A stretch of 64,000 bases of DNA from Postechiella marina (GTDB lineage Bacteria; Bacteroidota; Bacteroidia; Flavobacteriales; Flavobacteriaceae): the NCBI RefSeq assembly GCF_039538365.1, contig NZ_BAABCA010000004.1:1-64000 (forward strand), in the 5' to 3' direction. The notes under the pieces are model-generated. The model had not been told where the DNA came from. It did not search any database and was given only the letters and a program-made list of their open reading frames with translations. The position numbers and the translations under genes were made by a program. Below are positions 25,631-35,609 of the stretch, piece after piece. The first letter of the stretch is position 1; each line of letters starts with the position of its first letter.

Positions 25631-25705
25631 ATTAGTTAATAACAAAACATGTTTTAACAGCTAAAACCCAAAAGATAACAATTTTAAATTTTAGTATAGC
25701 TAATT

Positions 25706-26479
25706 TTATAATCGTTTAGCCTCTTCCCAAAACACATCCATCTCTGCAAGAGTCATGTCTTTTAAAGATTTGTTAAGGCTTTTAGCTTTTTCTTCGAGGT
25801 ACAGAAAACGCTTTGTAAATTTTTTATTGGTGCGCTCTAAAGCGTTTTCTGGGTTAATATCTAAAAAACGAGCGTAGTTTACCATAGAAAATAAAACATC
25901 GCCAAATTCACTTTCCATATTATCTATGTTTTTGGCTGCTACTTCTGCTTTAAATTCGCTAAGTTCCTCCTCTACTTTTTCCCAAACTTGCTCTGGTTTT
26001 TCCCAATCGAAACCTACACCTGCTACTTTTTCTTGAATTCTGTTGGCTTTTACCAAAGCGGGTAAACTTTTAGGCACTCCTTCTAAAACGCTCTTTTTAC
26101 CTTCTTTAAGTTTTAAGTTTTCCCAATTACGTTTTACATCTTCTTCATTTTCAACCTTTACATCGCCATAAATATGCGGATGCCTATGTATTAGTTTTTC
26201 GCAAATTTCGTTACATACATCAGCAATATCAAAATCGTTGGTTTCACTTCCTATTTTAGAATAAAACACAATATGCAATAACACATCGCCCAACTCTTTT
26301 TTAACCTCTTCTAAATCGTTATCTAAAATAGCATCTCCTAGCTCGTAAGTTTCCTCAATAGTTAAATGGCGTAAGGTTTCCATAGTTTGCTTTTTATCCC
26401 ACGGGCATTGTGCGCGTAACTCATCCATAATGGTTAATAAGCGATCGAATGCTTTTAGTTGATTTGCTCTAGAATTCAT
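25706..26479 (-). CDS. mazG: nucleoside triphosphate pyrophosphohydrolase MazG
   Basis: A 257-residue house-cleaning enzyme hydrolysing NTPs and dNTPs to NMP and pyrophosphate. It has two tandem MazG domains (about 10-120 and 145-250): LRAQCPWDKKQTMETLRHLTIEE, the acidic ELGDVLLHIVFYSK, and a second copy with ELSEF and EFGDVLFSMVNYAR. It appears monocistronic and is convergent with the carotenoid operon. Confidence 0.95.
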   Translation of the reverse strand: MNSRANQLKAFDRLLTIMDELRAQCPWDKKQTMETLRHLTIEETYELGDAILDNDLEEVKKELGDVLLHIVFYSKIGSETNDFDIADVCNEICEKLIHRHPHIYGDVKVENEEDVKRNWENLKLKEGKKSVLEGVPKSLPALVKANRIQEKVAGVGFDWEKPEQVWEKVEEELSEFKAEVAAKNIDNMESEFGDVLFSMVNYARFLDINPENALERTNKKFTKRFLYLEEKAKSLNKSLKDMTLAEMDVFWEEAKRL

Positions 26480-26642
26480 GTATTGAAGTTTTTGTAAAAG
26501 TACAACTTTGATGTTTTAAGCGCTAAATACTGCCTCTAAAAATTCGCTTAAAAGCCTAAATAGTAGATAATACTTTTAATAAAAATATGTAAGAAAAATT
26601 AAATATATTTACGAGATAGCAGTAACACAAAACGGACGATAA
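26480..26642. other. AT-rich intergenic region
   Basis: Upstream flank of mazG. I see no coding frame, no RNA gene and no consensus promoter. Confidence 0.5.
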
Positions 26643-26879
26643 CCAGTTTTATTTCCATATATCCACGATAAAAGTTTTGATGTAACAAGTTATCTGCAAT
26701 ACCCAAATCCAATATCTGAAGACAAAGAATTTAGACTTGTAATAACAAAAGAACATTATCGGGTTCTGAATTTTAAACAAGACGAGTATCTAAAAAAAAA
26801 GAGAATAAAGTACAGTAGCCAACATGCCTATATCGCAAATAAAAACCAAGTAAAAGCTTACAAAAAATATTCCGTTTAA
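26643..26879 (+). pseudogene. possible gene remnant, 78-codon frame without a start codon
   Basis: The frame is open from the stop at 26640-26642 to TAA at 26877-26879 and contains no ATG, GTG or TTG. The translation looks protein-like rather than random, for example PISEDKEFRLVITKEHYRVL followed by Lys-rich KKKRIKYSSQHAYIANKNQ. I do not recognise the family. It may be the decayed 3' end of a gene whose front was lost, or chance. Confidence 0.35.
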
Positions 26880-26974
26880 ATTTTCCGATTATCAACAAAG
26901 ATTAAACACTTTTGTAACAAAACGCCATGTTTTGCAACTAATTAATAAAAGAAGTTTAATTAAAAGAAAAAAAC

Positions 26975-27298
26975 ATGTTTATTAATAAAGGAACATTATT
27001 GTTAGGTGCATTAATTGGTGCAGGTATAGGTGTTTTGTTAGCACCAGAAAAAGGTAAGGAAACCCGAAATAAGCTAAAAAAAGAAGGCAAGATTATAAAA
27101 GACCAAATTACAGAAGATTTTAGTGAAGTAAAAGACGATGTAACAAAAGCTGCTAATTCAGGAAAAGATAAAATAAAAGAAGATATAAAAGACTTTGCAT
27201 CTAGGGCAAGTTATAAAACCGAACATGCTATTTCTTTTTTAGAAAAGCAATTGGCTATTTTAAAAGAAAAGAATAAAGGTTTACAGCAATCCAGTTAA
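26975..27298 (+). CDS. YtxH domain protein
   Basis: A 107-residue protein with one N-terminal membrane helix (LLLGALIGAGIGVLLAPEKGKETR) that matches the YtxH pattern, followed by a highly charged, probably coiled-coil tail rich in Lys, Glu and Asp. YtxH/gas-vesicle-like proteins are often stress-induced, and their biochemical role is unknown. It is a single gene; no clear promoter was seen. Confidence 0.88.
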   Translation: MFINKGTLLLGALIGAGIGVLLAPEKGKETRNKLKKEGKIIKDQITEDFSEVKDDVTKAANSGKDKIKEDIKDFASRASYKTEHAISFLEKQLAILKEKNKGLQQSS

Positions 27299-27408
27299 AT
27301 ATAACATCTCGATTTTATAAAATTATCCTATTTGAGCTGCGCCGTTTTGGAAACCTTACAGGAGAATAAAAAATGCGTTTTATACATTCGTATGAATGAC
27401 TTTGTTTT

Positions 27409-27435
27409 AAAGACCTATCGGGTCTTTGCTTTTAA
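27409..27435 (+). terminator. possible terminator after the YtxH gene
   Basis: AAAGACC/GGTCTTT has a 5-nt loop followed by GCTTTT. It is a short stem and a weak terminator. Confidence 0.45.
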
Positions 27436-27447
27436 TCTAAATTAAAT

Positions 27448-27486
27448 AAAAAAACCTGCTAAATTATAAATCTAGCAGGCTTTTTA
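27448..27486 (-). terminator. terminator after the AcnA-type aconitase gene
   Basis: CCTGCTA/TAGCAGG has an 11-nt loop, and on the minus strand seven T follow. It lies 52 nt after the aconitase stop. Confidence 0.78.
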
Positions 27487-27537
27487 AATTTTCTAAATAC
27501 ATCTACAAGATATAAATCCCTGTAGGTTGTTTATAGA

Positions 27538-29805
27538 TTATGCGTTTTGCTTTTTAATTAAATTAAGTGCAGAACCTTCGTTATACCAAGCAATTTGAGC
27601 TTCGTTATATGTGTGATTTAATTTGATGGTATCTTTAGATCCATCGGTATGCACCACTTCAAGCGTTAACTGTTTATCTGGAGCAAATTCGTTTAAATCT
27701 AAAAAGTTAAAAGTATCATCTTCTTGAATTAAATCGTAATCGGCTTCATTATCAAACGTTAAACCTAACATACCTTGTTTTTTAAGGTTTGTTTCGTGTA
27801 TACGCGCAAACGATTTTACAATAACTGCTGCCACTCCTAAATGACGTGGTTGCATTGCAGCATGCTCTCTAGAAGAACCTTCTCCATAATTATGATCGCC
27901 CACAACTACAGTTTTAATACCTGCTTTTTTATACTCGCGTTGTACATCTGGTACACCACCATAATCGCCTGTTAATTGATTTTTAACAAAGTTAGTTTTC
28001 TGGTTATAAGCATTTACTGCTCCAATTAATGTATTATTTGCAATGTTATCTAGATGCCCACGGAAACGTAACCAAGGCCCTGCCATAGAGATATGATCGG
28101 TGGTACATTTACCAAAGGCTTTAATTAATAGTTTTGCACCTGTTATACTGCCTCCAAGAGGTGTAAATGGTGTTAGCAATTGCAAACGTTCTGAGTCGTC
28201 TTTAACCGAAACCTGCACATGGCTACCATCTGCTTCTGGAGCTAAATACCCATTGTCTTTTACCTCGAAGCCTTTTGGTGGTAATTCCCATCCTGTTGGC
28301 TCATCGAACATTACTTCTTCTCCGTTTTCGTTAATTAACTTATCGGTTAATGGGTTAAAATCTAAACGTCCCGCAACTGCTATAGCAGCGGTTAACTCTG
28401 GAGATGCAACAAAGGCGTGTGTGTTTGGATTTCCATCGGCACGCTTAGCAAAGTTTCTGTTAAACGAGTGTACAATACTATTTTTGGGTGCATTTTTAGG
28501 ATCGCTATATCGTGCCCATTGTCCAATACATGGTCCGCAAGCATTTGTAAATATTTTAGCATCAAGATTTTCGAAAATCCCCAAGATACCATCACGTTCA
28601 GCTGTGTAACGTACCTGCTCCGATCCTGGATTTATCCCTAAATCTGCTTTTATTTTTAATCCTTTATCTAAGGCTTGTTGTGCTATGGATGATGCACGCG
28701 ATAAATCTTCGTAAGATGAGTTTGTACACGAACCAATTAATCCCCATTCTACTTTTAAAGGCCACTCGTTAGCTGTTGCTTTTTCGGTCATGGCTTTACC
28801 AACTTCTGTTGATAAATCTGGTGTAAATGGTCCGTTTAATAAAGGTCCTAATTCAGATAAATTAATTTCTATTACCTGATCGAAATATTGTTCTGGGTTG
28901 GCATACACTTCTTCATCTGCAGTTAAATGTGCTTTTACTGTATTTGCAGCATCGGCAACGTCTGCTCTATCGGTAGAACGTAAATAACGCTCCATAGAGG
29001 CATCGTAACCAAAAGTAGATGTTGTTGCGCCTATTTCGGCACCCATATTACAAATGGTTCCTTTTCCTGTACAAGACATAGAAGTTGCTCCAGGTCCAAA
29101 ATATTCTACAATAGCTCCAGTCCCTCCTTTTACTGTAAGAATTTCGGCTACTTTTAGTATTACATCTTTAGGTGCTGTCCAGCCTGATAATTTACCTGTT
29201 AATTTAACACCAATAAGTTTTGGAAATTTAAGTTCCCAAGCCATACCTGCCATAACATCTACTGCATCGGCTCCTCCTACTCCAATGGCTACCATTCCTA
29301 ATCCACCAGCATTTACGGTGTGCGAATCGGTACCAATCATCATCCCTCCAGGGAATGCATAATTTTCTAATACAACTTGATGGATAATACCTGCTCCTGG
29401 TTTCCAGAAACCAATACCATATTTATTTGATACAGACTCTAAAAAATTAAAAACTTCGCTACTTACGTTGTTGGCGTGTTTTAAATCTTTTGCTGCACCT
29501 TCTTTTGCTTGAATTAAATGATCGCAATGTACCGTTGTTGGTACTGCAACTTTAGGTTTTCCGGCTTGCATGAATTGCAACAAGGCCATTTGCGCTGTTG
29601 CATCTTGACATGCTATACGATCTGGAGCAAAATCTACATAATCTTTTCCACGGGTGAATGCTTTTGAAGGTGTTCCATCCCAAAGGTGAGAATATAGAAT
29701 TTTTTCTGAGAGTGTTAATGGTTTACCTACAATGCTGCGTGCCTTATCTACACGTTCTGCCATTTTGGTGTAAACCTCTTTAATCATATCAATATCGAAT
29801 GCCAT
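27538..29805 (-). CDS. aconitate hydratase, AcnA/mitochondrial type
   Basis: A 755-residue [4Fe-4S] enzyme interconverting citrate and isocitrate in the TCA cycle. Cluster cysteines lie in LIGSCTNSSYEDL and TNACGPCIGQW. GTDSHTVNAGGLGMVAIGVGG and the swivel-domain GDHNYGEGSSREHAAMQPRH are clear. The ATG at 29805 (MAFDIDMIKEVY) is chosen; a seven-codon extension would need a TTG start. A second aconitase of the AcnB class lies 2.6 kb away, so the two may be used under different conditions. It appears monocistronic. Confidence 0.95.
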   Translation of the reverse strand: MAFDIDMIKEVYTKMAERVDKARSIVGKPLTLSEKILYSHLWDGTPSKAFTRGKDYVDFAPDRIACQDATAQMALLQFMQAGKPKVAVPTTVHCDHLIQAKEGAAKDLKHANNVSSEVFNFLESVSNKYGIGFWKPGAGIIHQVVLENYAFPGGMMIGTDSHTVNAGGLGMVAIGVGGADAVDVMAGMAWELKFPKLIGVKLTGKLSGWTAPKDVILKVAEILTVKGGTGAIVEYFGPGATSMSCTGKGTICNMGAEIGATTSTFGYDASMERYLRSTDRADVADAANTVKAHLTADEEVYANPEQYFDQVIEINLSELGPLLNGPFTPDLSTEVGKAMTEKATANEWPLKVEWGLIGSCTNSSYEDLSRASSIAQQALDKGLKIKADLGINPGSEQVRYTAERDGILGIFENLDAKIFTNACGPCIGQWARYSDPKNAPKNSIVHSFNRNFAKRADGNPNTHAFVASPELTAAIAVAGRLDFNPLTDKLINENGEEVMFDEPTGWELPPKGFEVKDNGYLAPEADGSHVQVSVKDDSERLQLLTPFTPLGGSITGAKLLIKAFGKCTTDHISMAGPWLRFRGHLDNIANNTLIGAVNAYNQKTNFVKNQLTGDYGGVPDVQREYKKAGIKTVVVGDHNYGEGSSREHAAMQPRHLGVAAVIVKSFARIHETNLKKQGMLGLTFDNEADYDLIQEDDTFNFLDLNEFAPDKQLTLEVVHTDGSKDTIKLNHTYNEAQIAWYNEGSALNLIKKQNA

Positions 29806-30043
29806 ATAATTTCTTTTTTTGTTCAATTATTATTATCCTAAAGATACAAAATAAAGCATGGTTTTGAAAGTGTACACATACTTCCTTTCTGGATTTAATA
29901 TTTATTTAACGACTATCAAGCTTTTTGTATGCTTTCTACAGAAATTTAGCACTATAATTATAGCTTAAAAGCTAAAACAACTTGATGCGACTTATTTTCT
30001 TTAGAAGAAAAAAGTAGAGAATAATATATATTAAACATTAGAG

Positions 30044-32119
30044 CTAAGGCATGTTTACTTCCTCTATAAAAACATCAAAATTATTAATTGTTTGGTTTTC
30101 TGGAATCGATATAGAATAGACAGTTCCTTCTTTGTTTTCAAAAATTCTTATAGGATAGCCTTTTATTTTTATTGTTTCGGTTTGACTTGTTTGCGTATCA
30201 AATAATATAATTTCTCGTTTTAAAAATTCTGTTTTTGTATCACTACCAAACCAATCTGGATCTATAGTAGATGCGAAGATGTATGATCCATTATTAGACA
30301 AGCCTAAAGCAAACAAATCTTCAGGCATTTCTACTTCTGATTGAAATGTTAAAGTTGAATATAATGTTCTAGCTCCATAATTTATGAGCGAATGACTTGA
30401 ATCACTATAGAATGAATCATTTTTATACTTAGCGATATAACTGGAATTTAAAGACAGGTTAATCACTCTTCTGTTTTGCAAAAATCCATTATCATCAATT
30501 TTATATACAATACTTGCATTATCATATTTATGCCCCACTATAATTTCATTATCATTTACTGTAATTAATCTATAAAAATTATCTCCGTGGTGGGTTTCGT
30601 AATGAGTTTGTTTATCAATAAGTGTTAATTTATCTTCACTTCTCTGAAAAACAAATATTGAATCTGTATCAATAACTACGAAAAAGTTATTATTTGTATA
30701 AGCAAAATCAACAATTCCTGATAATTTAAATGTTTCTGCCAAATAGAACGATTCAAAAGAGAAATTCTCCTTTAATGAATTTGGATTAAGAAAGTGCAAA
30801 TTATTTCGCCCATTTACAACCAACTCTCGCCCGTTTGGAAACCCCATTGGTTTTCTAAACGGAAATTCTCCAGCTACATAAACCTCGTTTTCGGTGGTTT
30901 CAAGTGAAGTTAATTTATAATTAACTCCTAAAACTGCATTTGTATTGTAAGTAGCCCAATTTGGAATTTTACTACTTCCATGCAAATAAACTATAGGTTG
31001 CTCGTTATCTACCTCTATGTGATTTAAATATATAGGGCCTATAAGATCCTTTCGTCTAAAGTTAACTTGTTGATAGTTGGTAACTTTACTAGTTCCAAAG
31101 ATATTATATACATAAACTGCAAAATAGGGGTTTTCTAAATACGGAGGATCTACATTTAGATAAGTACTATTATCAATATTATAGATAGAAGTAATACTTG
31201 CTTCTTCATGAAATAGTAAGTTAGTTCCGTTTGTATTAGCATAAACTATTTCGTAATGTGAAAAGTAAGGTATCTCATCTATTTGCCATTCTAATTCAAT
31301 GTTTTCTTTATTTACTGTTGGCGTGTTAAGGTTCATATTAGCCACAATAACTAACTCTTTGGGGTTTACATTTACCAAACTACTTTCGCCTACCAAACCA
31401 TTATTAGAATAAACTCTTAAAAAATAGCATAAATTCTCTTGGGTTGCTGGCGGATTATAATCTATAAAAGATGTTATAGCAACCTCACTAATTTCTGTTA
31501 TAAGTATGGCATTTTCTTTACTACATGTTCCTTTCTCTGACCGGTATATTTTGTAACTAACAAAGTCATCTAAACTAGTAGCAGCTTCCCAATTAAACTT
31601 TAATAATGTATTTTCACTTAAATCTCGCTTAAAAGAACTTGAAATATTGTTATTAGAAACCGGATTATATCGCCTTAAGTAAGCTTTAGAAACTTCTTGT
31701 ATTCCATCATTGTTATAATCATATTTAAAATTAACAACTAACTGAGAAGAGTCATATTCAATAACAGGAAAGCTTTCATTTTCTCCATTTGTACTAGAAA
31801 TATTTATTATTCCATTTTTAAAGTTCCAATTACCAGTGATAATAACAGGAACACAATCTGAATTGTTATATAATACTTCTTTATAATTCCCATCATCAGA
31901 AAAAACAATATAATCAAAGCCACACTCTACAAAATTAGGAGAAGTAACCGCATAATTATCTAAGTATTCGCCTGCATAAACGAACCATGTTCCTGCAATG
32001 TCTTCGCTTGTAACACTTGTATCAACTATAGAGGTAAACGTATCACTTTGCTCTTCTGAACACGCTAAAGCAACCAGTGCTGCTATAATGAGATAATATA
32101 TTTGTTTTTTTAACATCAT
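30044..32119 (-). CDS. large lipoprotein with fibronectin III-like and propeller-like regions
   Basis: A 691-residue lipoprotein (lipobox LVALAC, Cys20). Residues about 40-150 resemble a lipocalin-like domain (AGTWFVYAGEYLDNY, GNWNFKNGIINISST). Residues about 165-350 look like two fibronectin type III-type modules (LKFNWEAATSLDDFVSYKIYRS; IELEWQIDEIPYFSHYEIVY). The rest has repeated beta segments like a propeller. An internal MLKK start one codon later is equally possible. The function is unknown; a surface-exposed sensor or adhesin is only a guess. It lies between the two aconitase genes. Confidence 0.7.
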   Translation of the reverse strand: MMLKKQIYYLIIAALVALACSEEQSDTFTSIVDTSVTSEDIAGTWFVYAGEYLDNYAVTSPNFVECGFDYIVFSDDGNYKEVLYNNSDCVPVIITGNWNFKNGIINISSTNGENESFPVIEYDSSQLVVNFKYDYNNDGIQEVSKAYLRRYNPVSNNNISSSFKRDLSENTLLKFNWEAATSLDDFVSYKIYRSEKGTCSKENAILITEISEVAITSFIDYNPPATQENLCYFLRVYSNNGLVGESSLVNVNPKELVIVANMNLNTPTVNKENIELEWQIDEIPYFSHYEIVYANTNGTNLLFHEEASITSIYNIDNSTYLNVDPPYLENPYFAVYVYNIFGTSKVTNYQQVNFRRKDLIGPIYLNHIEVDNEQPIVYLHGSSKIPNWATYNTNAVLGVNYKLTSLETTENEVYVAGEFPFRKPMGFPNGRELVVNGRNNLHFLNPNSLKENFSFESFYLAETFKLSGIVDFAYTNNNFFVVIDTDSIFVFQRSEDKLTLIDKQTHYETHHGDNFYRLITVNDNEIIVGHKYDNASIVYKIDDNGFLQNRRVINLSLNSSYIAKYKNDSFYSDSSHSLINYGARTLYSTLTFQSEVEMPEDLFALGLSNNGSYIFASTIDPDWFGSDTKTEFLKREIILFDTQTSQTETIKIKGYPIRIFENKEGTVYSISIPENQTINNFDVFIEEVNMP

Positions 32120-32218
32120 TAAATTTATCTTAAATAGGTAGTAAAAATAAGAACTTTAAAATTTTATTTGATAGAAACTTCGCTAAACATTGTAAACATG
32201 AAGATTAAGTTAGCCTTT

Positions 32219-32309
32219 GCGTTAGGGATTGTAGTGGATAGCCCACAGCCTGTGACGTAGGAAGAGCGAGGACTTGCAACGGAAAGCCCGCCCCTTGCGG
32301 TAACGCCCA
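32219..32309. ncRNA. GC-rich structured intergenic element, candidate RNA or repeat
   Basis: A stretch far more GC-rich than its AT-rich surroundings. GCGTTA (32219-32224) can pair with TAACGC (32301-32306) as a closing helix. Inside are the hairpins GTGG/CCAC (32234-32246) and CCGC/GCGG (32288-32300). Two related 18-nt motifs occur in direct order at 32229-32246 and 32274-32291, pattern TTGYARYGGAWAGCCCRC. I recall similar AGCGGAAAGC-type intergenic repeats in flavobacterial genomes, but this is memory, not a search. It lies outside the acnB terminator. Strand unknown. Confidence 0.5.
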
Positions 32310-32350
32310 AGAACATAATAAAGAGATGCTGAAACGAGTTAGGCACAAGA

Positions 32351-32382
32351 AAAAAATCCCGAGCCTAAGACCCGGGATTTTG
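32351..32382 (-). terminator. terminator after acnB
   Basis: AAAATCCCG (32353-32361) pairs with CGGGATTTT (32373-32381). On the minus strand the stem is followed by a T-run. It lies 22 nt after the acnB stop. Confidence 0.88.
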
Positions 32383-32403
32383 AATTATTTATGTAATAAT
32401 TGA

Positions 32404-35181
32404 TTATCTAACCAATTGCTTTGTTGATGGCTTAAACTTAGTTAAGACAATACCATCGACCGCTGCTTCGTATTCTGCCAATGTAGGTGTTCTTCCTAAA
32501 ATAGTAGATAATACTACGACTGGTGTTGATGATAATAATGACTCTCCTTTTTTCTCGCCTGCATCTTTTACTACACGACCTTGAAATAAACGGGTTGATG
32601 TTGCCATAACCGTATCTCCTGGTTCTGCCTTTTCTTGGTTACCCATACATAGGTTACACCCTGGACGCTCTAGGTATAGCATGTTTTCGTACTTGGTACG
32701 TGCCAATCCTTTTGGTGCGCTATCGTCAAATTCAAACCCTGAGTATTTTTGTAATACTTCCCAATCGCCTTCTTCTTTTAACTCGTCTACAATGTTGTAC
32801 GTTGGAGGTGCAACTACTAGAGGCGCTTTAAATTCTACCTTACCGTGTTGTGCTTCTACGTTTTTCAACATTTGAGCTAATATTTTCATGTCTCCTTTGT
32901 GAACCATACAAGACCCTACGAAACCTAAATCTACTTTTTTGGTACCACCATAGTAAGATAACGGACGAATATTATCGTGTGTGTAACGCTTAGAAACGTC
33001 TTCGTTATTTACATCTGGATCTGCAATCATTGGTTCAGCGATTTCATCTAAATCAATAATAACTTCTGCGTAATATTTAGCGTCTGCATCTGGTCTTAAA
33101 GATGGTTTGATACCTGTTTTAAGCTCTGTAATTCTAGTTTCTGCTTTATCAACAAGACCTTTAAGCACACCTTTTGCATTGTCCATACCCTTATCGATCA
33201 TGATTTGGATACGACCTTTTGCGATTTCTAAAGATTCGATTAAAGTATCGTCTTCTGAAATACAGATTGAAGCTTTCGCTTTCATTTCTGCTGTCCAGTC
33301 TGTAAATGTAAAGGCTTCATCTGAAGTTAATGTCCCGATATGTACCTCGATTACACGACCTTGGAATACGTTTTCGCCACCAAATTGTTGTAACATTTGC
33401 TGTTGTGTAGCATGTACAACATCACGGAAATCCATGTAAGATTTCATTTGTCCTTTAAAGGTTACTTTAACTGATTCTGGAATTGGCATTGAAGCCTCTC
33501 CTGTTGCTAATGCTAAGGCTACTGTTCCTGAATCTGCACCAAAAGCAACACCCTTAGACATACGTGTGTGCGAATCTCCACCAATAATGATGTCCCAATC
33601 ACCAACAGTAATATCATTAAGTACTTTATGAATAACATCTGTCATTGGAAAATATTTCCCTTTAGGATCACGACCGGTAATTAATCCGAAATCGTTCATG
33701 AAGCTCATTAACCTTGGTATGTTTGCTTTAGATTTATCATCCCAAACTGATGCGGTATGACAACCTGATTGGTAGGCACCATCTACAATTGGAGAGATAA
33801 CTGTTGCTGCCATCATCTCTAATTCTTGAGAGGTCATTAAACCTGTAGTATCTTGAGAACCTACAATATTTACTTCTGCACGAACGTAAGATCCTGCGTG
33901 TAATGTAGCTCCTGAAGTTCCTACTGCGTTTTTATTGAATATTTTTTCAACTGCAGTTAAGCCTTGCCCTTCGATAGAAATTTCTTTTGAAGGTGCGTAA
34001 ACTGGCACCACATCGATACCTAATACTTTGCAGGCAAATGTTTGTAGTTTTTTACCAAAAACAACAGCGTAAGAACCTCCTGCTTTCATAAACTCCATTT
34101 TTTGTGGTGTAAATGCTGCAGAAATATCTTTTAACTCTTTATCTCCGTTATATAATTTTTTCTCTTTTGTATTTATTGTAAGTACTGTTCCTGTTGCTAC
34201 AGAATAAGTTTCTTTTAATACTGGCTCGCCATCTTCATCACGAATAGTTTTTCCTTCTGCATCTTTTTGGATTACCCAGTTTTTTAAATCTAAACCAATA
34301 CCACCTGTTACACCTACTGTTGTTAAAAAAATTGGTGCAATACCATTTGTTCCTGCAATTACCGGAGCAATATTAATAAATGGCACATATGGGCTAGAAG
34401 AAATACCTGTCCATAATGCCACGTTATTTACACCAGACATTCTAGAAGACCCTACTCCCATAGTTCCTTTTTCTGCAATTAACATAACACGCTTATCTGG
34501 ATGCGCTTCTTTTAATGCTAATACTTCTTTTTGCATCTCTTTGTTATGCTCGAAAATACACTGACCGTGTAATTCTCTATCTGAACGTGAGTGCGCATCG
34601 CCACCTGGAGATAATAAATCTGTAGAAATATCTCCAACGCCAGCAATATATGTTACGACCTCTATTTCTTCTTCTATTTCTGGAAGCTTCGTAAAAAACT
34701 CTGCTTTTGCGTAGCTTTCTATAATATCTTTTGCAATTGGATTTCCTGCTTTAAAAGCTTCTTCTAAACGATCTGTATCTGCTTCGTATAAGAATACTTG
34801 TGTTTTAAGAACTTCGGCAGCTTTCTTAGAGATTTCTATATCTTTTTGATCTAGAACTAAATCAATTAAAGCCTTAACTGAAGGTCCCCCTTTCATGTGT
34901 GATAATTGCTCTAAAGCAAATTCTGGCGTAATTTCTTTAACAACTTCTTCTCCTAAAATAATTTCTTTTAAGAACTTCGCTTTTACACCAGCAGCACTTG
35001 TGGTTCCAGGTAAAACATTATAGATAAAAAAGTTTAGAGAATCTTCTCTATGGGCGTTATCTAAATCTTTAATTTGGGAAATGATTGCGCTTAACAAATC
35101 TGCGCCATCAATAGGCTTTGGATGAAGACCTAAACCTTTACGGTCTTCTATCTCCTGCATGTAATCGTTATAAATGTTCAT
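32404..35181 (-). CDS. acnB: bifunctional aconitate hydratase B / 2-methylisocitrate dehydratase
   Basis: A 925-residue AcnB-class enzyme with the reversed domain order: N-terminal helical HEAT-like domain (about 1-160), swivel domain with GTMGVGSSRMSGVNN, then the catalytic domains. Fe-S cysteines are in GFVGSCMVHKGDMK and GCNLCMGNQ. IIGGDSHTRMSKGVAFGADSG is the conserved substrate region. It acts in the TCA cycle and possibly in propionate breakdown. Two aconitases of different ancestry within 8 kb is notable. TAAGTTTG at 35270-35277 (minus strand) may be the -7 box. Confidence 0.96.
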   Translation of the reverse strand: MNIYNDYMQEIEDRKGLGLHPKPIDGADLLSAIISQIKDLDNAHREDSLNFFIYNVLPGTTSAAGVKAKFLKEIILGEEVVKEITPEFALEQLSHMKGGPSVKALIDLVLDQKDIEISKKAAEVLKTQVFLYEADTDRLEEAFKAGNPIAKDIIESYAKAEFFTKLPEIEEEIEVVTYIAGVGDISTDLLSPGGDAHSRSDRELHGQCIFEHNKEMQKEVLALKEAHPDKRVMLIAEKGTMGVGSSRMSGVNNVALWTGISSSPYVPFINIAPVIAGTNGIAPIFLTTVGVTGGIGLDLKNWVIQKDAEGKTIRDEDGEPVLKETYSVATGTVLTINTKEKKLYNGDKELKDISAAFTPQKMEFMKAGGSYAVVFGKKLQTFACKVLGIDVVPVYAPSKEISIEGQGLTAVEKIFNKNAVGTSGATLHAGSYVRAEVNIVGSQDTTGLMTSQELEMMAATVISPIVDGAYQSGCHTASVWDDKSKANIPRLMSFMNDFGLITGRDPKGKYFPMTDVIHKVLNDITVGDWDIIIGGDSHTRMSKGVAFGADSGTVALALATGEASMPIPESVKVTFKGQMKSYMDFRDVVHATQQQMLQQFGGENVFQGRVIEVHIGTLTSDEAFTFTDWTAEMKAKASICISEDDTLIESLEIAKGRIQIMIDKGMDNAKGVLKGLVDKAETRITELKTGIKPSLRPDADAKYYAEVIIDLDEIAEPMIADPDVNNEDVSKRYTHDNIRPLSYYGGTKKVDLGFVGSCMVHKGDMKILAQMLKNVEAQHGKVEFKAPLVVAPPTYNIVDELKEEGDWEVLQKYSGFEFDDSAPKGLARTKYENMLYLERPGCNLCMGNQEKAEPGDTVMATSTRLFQGRVVKDAGEKKGESLLSSTPVVVLSTILGRTPTLAEYEAAVDGIVLTKFKPSTKQLVR

Positions 35182-35609
35182 AAAAGGATTTTTTACAATT
35201 TTAAAATGGCAAGAATAACAAGATTCTAAACCAAATAATTTATATTAAAGTTAGTTTTTTAAGTATCTACAAACTTAAAAAAATAAAAGCAAAGTTTTAA
35301 AAAGAAAACGCCTAATACAATAAGTAATTATATTAATTTATTATAGCTTCATTAATAATAAATATGACTATGTATTTAACAAAAAAACAGACCTATAATT
35401 ACATAATTAGCAACAAACAAGAATGCATTATACTTATTTTATTGTTTTTTTAACAAAATACACGAAAATTACACATATTAAAAAACGTGATTTATGTAAT
35501 AGATAAAATTTTTAATGCTAAGATTCTATTTAGATCAAGGATGTTAAGCAAAGTATTAAGAAAATAGTGGCTATATATTTACCCTCTAATAGCGTTGGTT
35601 TGTAGTAAA
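35182..35609. other. AT-rich intergenic region upstream of acnB
   Basis: 428 bp without a convincing coding frame or RNA gene. TAAGTTTG on the minus strand (35270-35277) could be a -7 element for acnB, but no TTG is at the expected distance. The moxR stop lies at the far side. Confidence 0.5.

Noticed and set aside
28100..28609. 169-codon plus-strand frame inside the aconitase gene
   Set aside because: Antisense shadow of a strongly conserved enzyme gene; composition follows its codon pattern.
32164..32346. 60-codon minus-strand frame across the GC-rich element
   Set aside because: Its amino acid pattern follows from the structured GC-rich element; there is no promoter, and the element folds and repeats internally. 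Treated as non-coding.
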